Shown here piece after piece: positions 33,544 to 41,350 of a stretch of 64,000 bases of DNA. Source of the DNA: Streptomyces iakyrus. GTDB taxonomy: Bacteria > Actinomycetota > Actinomycetes > Streptomycetales > Streptomycetaceae. The position numbers were made by a program, and so were the translations under genes. Each line of letters opens with the position of its first letter. Position 1 is the stretch's first letter. The stretch lies in assembly GCF_000717055.1 (NCBI RefSeq), contig NZ_JNXI01000003.1:570256-634255 (forward strand), read 5' to 3'. The notes under the pieces are model-generated. The model was not told the origin of the DNA, made no database searches, and saw only the letters and a program-made list of their open reading frames with translations.

Positions 33544-33612
33544 ATCTCCTCCTTACGGAGGAGATCAGGCAGATTCAGGTGGAGGCCTCCGTGCGACTGA
33601 CAGTTCGTCAGT
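33544..33612. promoter_or_regulatory. Hairpin and palindromic operator upstream of SRPBCC gene
   Basis: Two inverted repeats lie in the 224-bp gap: ATCTCCTCC-TTAC-GGAGGAGAT at 33544-33565, a perfect 9-bp stem, and ACTGAC-AGTTC-GTCAGT at 33596-33612. The second resembles the CTGAC-N5-GTCAG boxes of TetR-type regulators. The first contains a GGAGG and could mask it in RNA or be a terminator. Confidence 0.5.
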
Positions 33613-33678
33613 ATTGAACATTGCGGCCGCCGCGGCTACGTTCCGCGACACCCAGCCCCGACACGAAGAGGTGGTCGC

Positions 33679-34107
33679 ATGGCCGAAGTCAGCGCGGAGG
33701 CACGCATCGGGGCACCGGCCGAGAAGGTGTGGGCGAGGCTCACGGACTGGCCCGCCTACGGCGAGTGGAACGCGACCCACACGAGCTTCCCGGCGGGCGG
33801 CCCGGAACCCCTGGAGCTGGGCGCGACGTTCCAGGAGAACATGCGGCTCATGAACTTCCCGGCCGAGGTGGCGTGGACCGTCGAGGCGCTGGAACCGGCA
33901 CGTGTGCTCGCGATCCGCGGCAAGGGCCCGATGGCCGTGACCGTGGCGACGCGCTACACCCTCACACCCGACGGCGACGCCACGAGGGTCCGCATCGACG
34001 GCGAGTTCACGGGCGCGACGGTGTCCCTGATGGCCGGCAAGCTGAAGGACTCGGCCACGGCGGCCCTGCACGAGTCGCTGCGCAAGCTGGACGGCCTGGT
34101 CACCTGA
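33679..34107 (+). CDS. SRPBCC-family (polyketide cyclase-like) protein
   Basis: The 142-residue product has the START/SRPBCC helix-grip pattern: EARIGAPAEKVWARLTDWPAYGEWN at the N-terminus and a long C-terminal helix ATAALHESLRKLDGLVT. It would bind a hydrophobic ligand. No biosynthetic neighbours identify it. ATG 33679 is after AAGAGGTGGTCGC. Confidence 0.85.
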   Translation: MAEVSAEARIGAPAEKVWARLTDWPAYGEWNATHTSFPAGGPEPLELGATFQENMRLMNFPAEVAWTVEALEPARVLAIRGKGPMAVTVATRYTLTPDGDATRVRIDGEFTGATVSLMAGKLKDSATAALHESLRKLDGLVT

Positions 34108-34125
34108 CCCCGCTCCGGCACGCAA

Positions 34126-34154
34126 GGGCGCCCCCGGAGAGGCCGGGGGCGCCC
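34126..34154. terminator. Bidirectional terminator
   Basis: A perfect 12-bp stem, GGGCGCCCCCGG / CCGGGGGCGCCC, with a 5-base loop lies between the convergent SRPBCC and padR genes. Confidence 0.8.
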
Positions 34155-34169
34155 GTCCCGCGACGAGGG

Positions 34170-34793
34170 TCAGTCCTCGTCGGCGAGGATGAGATACAGC
34201 TTCTTGCGGGCTTCGTTGATGACGCCCAGCGCCTTCTCCCGCTGCTCCTTGCTGCCCGTCTTCCAGACCTGGCCGAAGGCCTCCATCAGCCCGAAGCCGG
34301 CCTGGCGGATCTCACCCAGGGCCTCCCAGTCGACCCCGCGCGAGGCCTCCTCCCAGGGCGCCTCGGGCCCCTCCTCGGCGGCCTCGCGGCCCGCCTCGGT
34401 GAGCGAGAACAGCTTCTTGCCGCCCTCGGACGCGCTGGCGATCAGCCCCTCGTCCTCCAGCAGCTGGAGGGTCGGGTACACCGAGCCGGGGCTGGGCTTC
34501 CACGCCCCGCCGCTGCGCTCGGCGATCTCCTGGATCATCTCGTAGCCGTGCATCGGCCGGTCCTTGAGCAGGGCCAGGATCGAGGCGCGTACGTCACCGC
34601 GCCGCGCCCTCCCCCTCGGCCCCCCGCGCCCTCGTCCACCCCAGGGGCCGGGACCGAAGCCCGGCCCACCGGGCCCGCCCCAGCCGGGGCCACCCGGCCC
34701 GAACGGACCGAAGGCCGCACGCAACCCCTCGAAGCCACCCCGACCGTGCGGGCCGCCGTGTCCATGTCCACGCTCGAATCCATGGGTACGCAT
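34170..34793 (-). CDS. PadR-family regulator with Gly/Pro-rich N-terminal tail
   Basis: The 207-residue protein has an unusual N-terminal extension (1-62) made mostly of Gly, Pro, His and Arg. A PadR winged HTH follows (65-135: VRASILALLKDRPMHGYEMIQ, WKPSPGSVYPTLQLLEDEGLI), then a C-terminal helical segment for dimerisation. ATG 34793 has GGAG upstream. A perfect palindrome lies 44 bp ahead of its start, consistent with autoregulation. PadR members often control efflux or phenolic stress genes. Confidence 0.88.
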   Translation of the reverse strand: MRTHGFERGHGHGGPHGRGGFEGLRAAFGPFGPGGPGWGGPGGPGFGPGPWGGRGRGGPRGRARRGDVRASILALLKDRPMHGYEMIQEIAERSGGAWKPSPGSVYPTLQLLEDEGLIASASEGGKKLFSLTEAGREAAEEGPEAPWEEASRGVDWEALGEIRQAGFGLMEAFGQVWKTGSKEQREKALGVINEARKKLYLILADED

Positions 34794-34836
34794 CGCAACC
34801 ACTCTCCATTCCATCGTTGATCTGTCGCGATGCTTC

Positions 34837-34850
34837 ACCGATATATCGGT
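34837..34850. promoter_or_regulatory. PadR operator candidate
   Basis: ACCGATATATCGGT is a perfect 14-bp palindrome in the promoter region of padR, in a locally AT-rich patch. PadR family sites are typically such palindromes with ATAT centres. Confidence 0.7.
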
Positions 34851-34970
34851 AATGCGCGAACGACAAGACCCTCCACCGCGCCCTCCACCGCCCGGAGCGC
34901 CCGCAGAACCGGTCCAGTGCTCGCGTATTGGCCTTGGCCTGCGGGTTCGTGGGAGCCATAGCGTCAGGGC

Positions 34971-35789
34971 ATGCGGATCCGAATCGTCGACGCCTTCACC
35001 GATCGCCCCTTCTCCGGCAACCCGGCCGGAGTCCTGCTCCTGACCGGCGCGCACGCCTTCCCGGACGACACCTGGCTGCAGAACGTCGCCCTGGAGGTCA
35101 ACCACGCCGAGACGGCCTTCGCCCACCCGCTCCCCGAGGGTGCCGAGGCCGACTGGGCCCTGCGCTGGTTCACGCCGGCCACCGAGGTCGCGATGTGCGG
35201 CCACGCGACCCTCGCCACCGCCCACGTCCTGCACACGACCGGCGCCCACGAGGGCCCGGTACGGTTTGCCACCCGCAGCGGCGTCCTCGTCGCCACGCCC
35301 GGCGGGGACGGCTCCGTGACACTGGACTTCCCGACGGCCCCGCTCACCCGCGTCGACCCGCCCGACGGCCTGGCCGAGGCGCTGGGCACCGACCCACTCA
35401 CGGTCCTCGACACCGGCCCGAACGTAAGCGACCTGCTCGTCGAGGTCGCCGACGAGAAGACGGTGCACGGCCTCGCCCCCGACCTGAAGGCCCTCGCCGC
35501 CCACTCCGAGCGCGGCGTCATCGCCACCGCCCGCGCCGAGGACCCCGCCCGTGGCTACGACTTCGTCTCGCGCTGCTTCTTCCCGAACGTCGGCATCGAC
35601 GAGGACCCGGTGACCGGCAGCGCCCACACCGCGCTTGCGCCGTTCTGGTCCGAGCGCCTGGGCCGCGCCGGCCTCACCGGGCTCCAGGCCTCCCCGCGCT
35701 CCGGCCGCGTCCGAACGGAGCTGCGCGGCGACCGCACCCTGCTGACCGGCAGCGCGGTCACCGTCATCGAGGGCGACCTGCTGACCTGA
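34971..35789 (+). CDS. PhzF-family isomerase/epimerase-like protein
   Basis: The 272-residue product has the PhzF pattern: VDAFTDRPFSGNPAGVLLLTG at the start, NHAETAFA with the catalytic Glu47, RWFTPATEVAMCGHATLATAHV, and SRCFFPNVGIDEDPVTGSAHTALAPFW. PhzF folds isomerise trans-2,3-dihydro-3-hydroxyanthranilate in phenazine synthesis, but most paralogues act on other substrates. No phenazine genes are near, so the substrate is unknown. Confidence 0.9.
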   Translation: MRIRIVDAFTDRPFSGNPAGVLLLTGAHAFPDDTWLQNVALEVNHAETAFAHPLPEGAEADWALRWFTPATEVAMCGHATLATAHVLHTTGAHEGPVRFATRSGVLVATPGGDGSVTLDFPTAPLTRVDPPDGLAEALGTDPLTVLDTGPNVSDLLVEVADEKTVHGLAPDLKALAAHSERGVIATARAEDPARGYDFVSRCFFPNVGIDEDPVTGSAHTALAPFWSERLGRAGLTGLQASPRSGRVRTELRGDRTLLTGSAVTVIEGDLLT

Positions 35790-35798
35790 GCAACGGCT

Positions 35799-35831
35799 AA
35801 GGGGGCGTACGACACCGTCGTACGCCCCCTT
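35799..35831. terminator. Bidirectional terminator
   Basis: A perfect 15-bp stem (AAGGGGGCGTACGAC / GTCGTACGCCCCCTT) with a 3-base loop lies between the convergent phzF-like and CPBP genes. Confidence 0.85.
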
Positions 35832-35841
35832 CCGCAGCGCG

Positions 35842-36642
35842 TCACGCCGTGGGCAGCCAGCCCACCTTGCCCGCCAGCAGCGCGTACCCGACGAACGCCC
35901 CGATGTCGAGCAGCGAGTGGGCCACCACGAGCGGACCGACACGCCCCCAGCGCCGGTAGAGGCAGACGAAGACGACGCCCATGACCATGTTCCCGATGAA
36001 GCCGCCGATGCCCTGGTAGAGGTGGTACGAACCGCGCAGCACGGCGCTGCCGGCCAGCGCGGCCGTCGGAGTCCAGCCCAGCCGGTCCAGGCGCCGCAGC
36101 AGGTAGCCGACGACGATCACCTCCTCCAGCACCGCGTTCTGGATCGCCGCGAGGACCAGCACGGGGTACTTCCACCACACCGCCGGCAGCGCCTCGGGCA
36201 CCACGGTGAGGTTGAAGCCGAGCCCCCGGGCCGCGAGGTAGAAGGCGATGCCGGTGCTGCCGATGACCGCCGCGATCGCCGCCCCGCGGCCGAGATCGAA
36301 CCACGGCCGGGTGCGGTCGAAGCCGATCGTGCGCAGGCTCGCGCCCTCGCGCAGCAGGAAGTGCGCGACGAGCGCGACGGGAACGAGCGCGGTGGTGATG
36401 CCGAAGAGCTGCCAGGCGAGGTCGAGCCAGGGCCGGCCGGGCGCGGCCGAGGCGTTCATCGTGGCCGCCTGGTCCTTGAGGCCGCCCGGCTTGGTGACCG
36501 ACCCGATGAAGCTGATCAGCGCGGACACTCCGCTCGCGCCCAGCGACAGCGCGAGGACCAGCAGCGTCTCGTTGCGGAGCATCCGCCGTGAGAGCCCCTG
36601 CTGGGGAATGGAACCGCCCACCGGACTCGCCTCCGCCTGCAC
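35842..36642 (-). CDS. CPBP-family intramembrane protease
   Basis: The 266-residue membrane protein has about eight hydrophobic segments and an Abi/CPBP core: AVLEEVIVVGYLLRRL (motif 1, Glu-Glu), LRGSYHLYQGIGGFIGN (motif 2, His) and AHSLLDIGAF (motif 3, His). These Glu/His residues form the expected metal site. GTG 36642 is preferred because GGAGG lies five bases before it; GTG 36654 is upstream. Relatives process CAAX proteins or protect against self-bacteriocins. Confidence 0.87.
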   Translation of the reverse strand: MQAEASPVGGSIPQQGLSRRMLRNETLLVLALSLGASGVSALISFIGSVTKPGGLKDQAATMNASAAPGRPWLDLAWQLFGITTALVPVALVAHFLLREGASLRTIGFDRTRPWFDLGRGAAIAAVIGSTGIAFYLAARGLGFNLTVVPEALPAVWWKYPVLVLAAIQNAVLEEVIVVGYLLRRLDRLGWTPTAALAGSAVLRGSYHLYQGIGGFIGNMVMGVVFVCLYRRWGRVGPLVVAHSLLDIGAFVGYALLAGKVGWLPTA

Positions 36643-36711
36643 ACCTGCCTCCACTTCACCGACGTGTCGGATCAGTATGGCGGCAGGGGGAGGCCGGCCC
36701 GACGGCGGCGG

Positions 36712-38229
36712 TCAGTCCGGCGACACCGGCTCCGGCACACCCACGGGCCAGGTGTGGACCGGGTCGCCCTTGTGCATCAGCTCGCGGTACCGCCGGGTCG
36801 TGGCGGCCAGCGCGTCGCCCCGGGAGAGGCCCGCGTCCAGTGCCTTGTGGAACGTGGCGGCCTGCCAGCTCGCCCCGTTCACCCTGCGCCGGCACCGCTC
36901 CTCGATCACGCCCAGGTACAGATCACGGTCGGCCGGCTCGACTCCCCAGGCGTCCAGTCCGGTCTCGGCGAGCGGCAGCAGTTCGTCGCGGATCAGGCTC
37001 ACGGCGTCGACCTGGGTGGTGCCGCTGTAACGGCCGCGCCGGGGCCAGGTGAAGCGGGCGTCGATGCCGTCCTTGCACGCGGCGTCGAAGTTGGCGGCGG
37101 CAGCCGCGAACGGCAGCCGCGTCCAGACCGGCCGGGACTCCTCGGCGAGGGCCCGGACGACGCCGTAGAAGAAGGCCGCGTTGGCGACGACGTCGATGAC
37201 CGTGGGCCCGGCCGGCAGCACGCGGTTCTCCACGCGCAGGTGCGGGACACCGTCGGCGATGCCGTAGACCGGGCGGTTCCAGCGGTAGATCGTGCCGTTG
37301 TGCAGGACGAGTTCGGCGAGGGACGGCGTGCCGCCCCGGTCGAGCACCTCGAGCGGGTCCTCGTCGTCGCAGATCGGCAGCAGGGCCGGGTAGTAGCGCA
37401 GGTTCTCCTCGAAGAGGTCGTACGCCGAGGTGACCCAGCGCTCCCCGAACCAGGTGCGCGGCCGCACGCCCTGGGCCTGGAGCTCGGGCGGGCGGGTGTC
37501 GGTGGACTGCTGGAACAGCGGGGGCCGCGACTCGCGCCACAGCTCACGGCCGAAGAGGAAGGGCGAGTTCGCGCCGACGGCGATCTGCGCGGCGGCGACC
37601 GCCTGGGCCGCGTTCCACACGTCGGAGAAGCGGGCCGGGGTCACCTGGAGGTGCAGTTGCACGGAGGTGCAGGCGGCCTCCGGCGCGATGGACTTCGAGG
37701 TGCAGCTCAGGTGCTCCACGCCCTCGATGTCGAGCGTGAACTCCTCGCCGCGGGCGGCCACGATCTGGTCGTTGAGGAGGGTGTACCGGTCGACGTCGGA
37801 GAGGTTCGACGACACCAGGTCGTCACGGTCGAGAGTCGGCAGAATACCGATCATCACAATCCCCGCGTCGACCTCGCCGGCTTTCCGGTCGGCATATGCC
37901 AGTGACGTACGGAGTTCTTCCGCGAGGCGGTCGAATACCCGGCCCCCCAGAGGGTGTGGAGGAATGTTGACTTCCAGATTGAACATGGCGAGTTCTGTTT
38001 GGAAATCACGGCTCGCGATGCGTTCGAGGACTTGCCCGTTCAACATTTTCGGCATGCCGTCGGCGCCCGCGAGATTCAGCTCGATCTCCAGCCCCATGAG
38101 GTTCCTGGGGCGATCGAACCGCTTCTCCGCCAGGAGTCGCTCCAAGCCCGTCAGGCACTGACGCAGCTTGTCACGGTAGCGCTGGCGATCGGACAGGTCG
38201 AACCGGCCTGCCGCGACCTTCTCCCCCAT
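36712..38229 (-). CDS. Glutamate-cysteine ligase family 2-like enzyme
   Basis: The 505-residue protein resembles the GCS2 family: NLMGLEIELNLAGADG (metal/ATP-site Glu near 48-50), LEVNIPPHPLGG, SSNLSDVDRYTLLND, GVEHLSCTSKSIAPEAACTSVQLHLQV and YRWNRPVYG. GCS2 members make carboxylate-amine bonds; actinomycetes use mycothiol, so glutathione itself is unlikely. Function in a peptide or amino acid ligation is inferred. The 5' third of the gene (37840-38110) uses unusual AT-rich codons such as ATT and AAT. Confidence 0.8.
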   Translation of the reverse strand: MGEKVAAGRFDLSDRQRYRDKLRQCLTGLERLLAEKRFDRPRNLMGLEIELNLAGADGMPKMLNGQVLERIASRDFQTELAMFNLEVNIPPHPLGGRVFDRLAEELRTSLAYADRKAGEVDAGIVMIGILPTLDRDDLVSSNLSDVDRYTLLNDQIVAARGEEFTLDIEGVEHLSCTSKSIAPEAACTSVQLHLQVTPARFSDVWNAAQAVAAAQIAVGANSPFLFGRELWRESRPPLFQQSTDTRPPELQAQGVRPRTWFGERWVTSAYDLFEENLRYYPALLPICDDEDPLEVLDRGGTPSLAELVLHNGTIYRWNRPVYGIADGVPHLRVENRVLPAGPTVIDVVANAAFFYGVVRALAEESRPVWTRLPFAAAAANFDAACKDGIDARFTWPRRGRYSGTTQVDAVSLIRDELLPLAETGLDAWGVEPADRDLYLGVIEERCRRRVNGASWQAATFHKALDAGLSRGDALAATTRRYRELMHKGDPVHTWPVGVPEPVSPD

Positions 38230-38774
38230 CGGACGTCCTTCCTCGGTGGTGCGTGCCAGGATCCAGGGCCGCCGGGGTCCCGGTCAGGTGGAGGATGCCC
38301 AGCGAAAGCGATCGATAACGTCCCGGCCGGACCCGTCGGCCGCTACGCTGGTCACGAGTGACCGGTGGCACATTCACTCGGCATGACGCACAGGACAGGT
38401 TTCGGGCCCCAGGAACTCGTGAAAAACGCCGACGAGAATGGGCCGACCGGTTCGCGGGCATTCGCCGAGGTCACCGCATGCACCCCCACCTGAAATCAGG
38501 ATGATTCTCGCGTATCGCCGACCGAATGTACCCTTGTTCTACTCACCGGAAACGGCTAGACGAAACACAGTCGGAACCCGTGTCATATAAACTCCGCGAA
38601 CAAGGCAGAAGGTTGGCGCCCACGGTCGATGGGTCCTGCCGTCGAGGCGACGCGGACCCCACCCCCCTCTCGTTCACATGACCCCGGCCCCTGCCTCTCT
38701 ACCCTCGTGAGCTGACAGCGCCGTCCGCCCCCGCCCTCGCGCCACCGTGCCTTTTGAATGAGAGGCGACCCACC
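38230..38774. other. Gene-free gap with one palindrome
   Basis: The 545-bp gap between the ligase-like gene and the next gene has no supported coding sequence. It contains the perfect palindrome GGTCAC-GA-GTGACC at 38350-38363 and an AT-richer stretch at 38490-38590. A promoter for each of the divergent genes is expected here, but none is clear. Confidence 0.5.
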
Positions 38775-39359
38775 ATGCCGCTGCATGTCCCTCCGGCTCC
38801 CGCGCCCGCACTCCGTTCCGTCCTCACCGCGCTCTCCTCTCCCACCGCGGTCCGCGAAGCCCGCACTCCCTCCCTGCTCGGCACCCAGGGACCCGCCACA
38901 CCCGAGCTCCCCCTGCCCGTGCACGTCCTCGACCATGTGACGGCCGAGGGCGTGTCCGCGACCCGGCTGGCCGGGTGGCGCTTCCTGATCCGCTGCGGCG
39001 ACCGCGCCGTGGCCGCGGCGGAGACCATGCTGACTCCCGACGGCTGGACCTTCTCCCACTTCTTCGAGGGCCCGTACATCACCTCCACCGAGCGCGCGCT
39101 GCGCCAGGCGGAGACGATGCCGCAGCCGTACCAGCCCCGCCTGCTGTCGGTGCCCGGCCTGTACATGCTGACGCTCTGGCTGCACGAGGACTGCAGCGCG
39201 GACGGTGCCGCAGGCCACCCCGCCGCCACCGACCTGCTCGTCCCGCTGGCGCCCGCGCCTCCCGGCATCGCGGCCCATCGCCCGCACCGCGTCGCCGAAC
39301 TCCTCCCGGTGCTGACCCACCGGGCCACTCCCACCAGACTGCTCGGCTCACCCGCCTGA
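38775..39359 (+). CDS. Hypothetical protein conserved in Streptomyces
   Basis: The 194-residue product starts MPLHVPPAPAPALRSVLTAL; the central part RLAGWRFLIRCGDRAVAAAE followed by WTFSHFFEGPYITSTERALRQAE looks like a mixed alpha/beta domain, and LYMLTLWLHEDC follows. I believe close relatives occur in many streptomycetes, with no known function. ATG 38775 is preceded by AGAGGCGACCCACC; an ATG at 38754 is also open. Confidence 0.65.
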   Translation: MPLHVPPAPAPALRSVLTALSSPTAVREARTPSLLGTQGPATPELPLPVHVLDHVTAEGVSATRLAGWRFLIRCGDRAVAAAETMLTPDGWTFSHFFEGPYITSTERALRQAETMPQPYQPRLLSVPGLYMLTLWLHEDCSADGAAGHPAATDLLVPLAPAPPGIAAHRPHRVAELLPVLTHRATPTRLLGSPA

Positions 39360-39388
39360 AGCGCCGCGCGGCCCCCTCTCCCCCCTCG

Positions 39389-39419
39389 CACCCCGTCGCC
39401 GATTTCCGGCGGCGGGGTG
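39389..39419. terminator. Rho-independent-type hairpin
   Basis: CACCCCGTCGCCG and CGGCGGCGGGGTG (one T-G wobble) form a 13-bp stem with a five-base loop, followed by TTTCGTCT. It ends the 38775 gene. Confidence 0.75.
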
Positions 39420-39529
39420 TTTCGTCTCGCTTGTTTCCCCTCCCGCCGCCAATGGCCCGCCCGGCCGCCCGCTTTCCGCTCACACGACCACATCCCCGCT
39501 CACGCGATCGGTTTCTCGCCCGCACGATC

Positions 39530-39561
39530 GCTCGTACGAGCACCGAATGGCTCGTACGAGC
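39530..39561. promoter_or_regulatory. Two identical 12-bp palindromes
   Basis: GCTCGTACGAGC occurs at 39530-39541 and 39550-39561, with centres exactly 20 bp apart (two helical turns). It is in the 492-bp gap (39360-39851) before the DUF5999 gene; apart from the terminator and these sites I see no other feature in the gap. Confidence 0.65.
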
Positions 39562-39851
39562 CGGAATAGTCGCCCGCCCGAGCGGACTAGCCCCATTCGG
39601 CCACTGCGAACCACCCGAAGGGACAGTGCAGTTGGGATGAACCGTCCGCGCGGGTGATGCGTCATCAACCTGTGAGAAGCGGTGCCGCGAAATCCCTGCG
39701 GATTGACGCCCGTGGGGCAACACTGGGTTCCGACGACTTATCACAACGGGGGGCGGCCATGAACGACACTTCTAGCCGCGGAACAGACACGACAGCCGAC
39801 GCAGCCAGCTCAGTCTCATCGTCCATCTCGACCCAGCGAAAGATCCCACCC

Positions 39852-40055
39852 ATGTGCCAGCACCAGACCCAGTGCCCCTCAGCAGAATCCGCCGACCGGG
39901 AATCCGCCCGCCTCGTGGCGCACCACCCGGAGCAGGGATGGAGCCTGCTGTGCAACGGCGTGGTGCTCTTCGAGGACACCGGCGAGCTCCTGCCGGACGG
40001 CCGGGCCATCGCCCCGCACCGTCCGCTGGCCGGCCAGGTGATGACGGCCGCCTGA
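39852..40055 (+). CDS. DUF5999 family small protein
   Basis: The 67-residue product, MCQHQTQCPSAESADRESAR ... WSLLCNGVVLFEDTGELLPDG, matches the short DUF5999 proteins I know from Streptomyces, with Cys2, Cys8 and the Cys in LCNG possibly binding metal. An in-frame ATG at 39759 with GGGGGG upstream would add 31 residues, but the conserved family begins at MCQHQ. Function unknown. Confidence 0.8.
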   Translation: MCQHQTQCPSAESADRESARLVAHHPEQGWSLLCNGVVLFEDTGELLPDGRAIAPHRPLAGQVMTAA

Positions 40056-40092
40056 GGCCGCTCGGCGGGGTGACGCCCGCCGGCACACATGA

Positions 40093-40127
40093 GGGGCCGG
40101 CCGCAGGACACCCTGCGAACCGGCCCC
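40093..40127. terminator. Hairpin terminator
   Basis: GGGGCCGG-C-CGCAGG pairs with CCTGCG-A-ACCGGCCCC (8 + 6 bp with a one-base mismatch) just after the DUF5999 gene. Confidence 0.7.
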
Positions 40128-40264
40128 GACGCATGTCCGGGGGTCGTCACTCACCGTCACTCCTCACGACGCGCCGTTCCCGGCTCGTACGCCTTCCCAC
40201 GGATGCCCGTTTTCCGGAAGACTTCTGGAAGTTTCGCGGTCACCCGTTGACGGAGGTGGGGCAA

Positions 40265-41290
40265 GTGGGAGCACGTGAGGCCGACGCCGGGGGCAAGGTC
40301 ACGATCACGGAGATCGCCCGGCAGGCCGGCGTGTCCGTACCGACGGTGTCCCGGGTCGTCAACGGCCGGTCCGACGTGTCGCCGCGTACCCGGGCCCGGG
40401 TCGAGGAGCTCCTGCGCCGCCACGGCTACCGCAGGCGTCCCGCGGCCCAGGGCGCCCGTGCCGCCCTGCTCGACCTGGTCTTCAACGACCTCGACAGCCC
40501 CTGGGCCGTGGAGATCATCCGCGGGGTAGAGGAGGTCGCGCACGCCGCCGGGGTGGGCACGGTGGTGTCGGCCATCCACGGGCGCTCGGGCGACGCCCGC
40601 GAGTGGATGCGCAACCTGAGGGCCCGCGCCTCCGACGGCGTCATCCTCGTGACGTCGGCGCTGGAGCCCACGCTGCACGAGGAGCTGCGGATCCTCGGCG
40701 TGCCCCTGGTGGTCGTCGACCCGGCGGGCTCCCCCGCCCTGGACGCCCCCACGATCGGCGCGGCGAACTGGTCGGGCGGCCTCGCGGCCACCGAACACCT
40801 GCTGTCCCTCGGCCACCGCCGGATCGGCCTGATCGCCGGCCCGCCCCGCCTGCTGTGCTCCCGGGCCCGCCTGGACGGCTACCGCGCGGCCCTGGAGGGG
40901 GCCGGCATCACCCCGGACGCGTCCCTCGTCGTCCCCGGCGACTTCCGCCCGGAGTCCGGGTTCACCGCCTGCACCGCCCTGCTCGGCCTCCCCGAGCCGC
41001 CGACCGCCCTGTTCGCGGCCAGTGACCAGATGGCACTCGGCGCGATCGAGGCGCTGCGCCGGCGCGGGCTGCGAGTGCCGCAGGACATGAGCGTGGTCGG
41101 CTTCGACGACCTCCCGGAAGTCCGCTGGTCGGCCCCGCCGCTGACGACGGTCCGCCAGCCCCTGGCGGACATGGGCAAACTCGCCGTGCGCACAGTGCTC
41201 CGGCTGACCCGCGACGAGCAGCCGGACTCACCGCGGGTGGAACTGGGCACCGACCTGGTGGTCCGGGCAAGCACCGCGCCTCCGGCCTGA
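40265..41290 (+). CDS. LacI-family regulator of the xylan locus
   Basis: The 341-residue protein has a LacI HTH (residues 13-35: TITEIARQAGVSVPTVSRVV, then NGRSDVSPRTRARVEELL) and a periplasmic-binding-like sugar domain. GTG 40265 follows GGAGGTGGGGCAA. It is convergent with the xylanase and faces away from the sugar-import operon, but it is the only regulator at this locus. Operator-like sequences near its own start share TTCCAGAA with the binding-protein promoter. It very likely represses the locus until a xylo-oligosaccharide binds. Confidence 0.9.
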   Translation: MGAREADAGGKVTITEIARQAGVSVPTVSRVVNGRSDVSPRTRARVEELLRRHGYRRRPAAQGARAALLDLVFNDLDSPWAVEIIRGVEEVAHAAGVGTVVSAIHGRSGDAREWMRNLRARASDGVILVTSALEPTLHEELRILGVPLVVVDPAGSPALDAPTIGAANWSGGLAATEHLLSLGHRRIGLIAGPPRLLCSRARLDGYRAALEGAGITPDASLVVPGDFRPESGFTACTALLGLPEPPTALFAASDQMALGAIEALRRRGLRVPQDMSVVGFDDLPEVRWSAPPLTTVRQPLADMGKLAVRTVLRLTRDEQPDSPRVELGTDLVVRASTAPPA

Positions 41291-41304
41291 CTCCGGCTTG
41301 CGGA

Positions 41305-41341
41305 ACGGCGCCCCGCCACCCCCTGTCGGGCAGGGCGCCGT
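41305..41341. terminator. Bidirectional terminator
   Basis: ACGGCGCCC and GGGCGCCGT form a perfect 9-bp stem around a GC-rich loop between the convergent lacI and xylanase genes. Confidence 0.75.
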
Positions 41342-41350
41342 CCGCCCCCG

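Noticed and set aside
38171..38461. 96-codon minus-strand frame before the ligase-like gene
   Set aside because: Arg/Pro/Ser-rich with no ribosome site and no resemblance to known proteins; it overlaps the ligase start.
40265..41290. LacI gene as part of the DUF5999 unit
   Set aside because: A strong terminator (40093-40127) separates them and the LacI gene has its own ribosome site.
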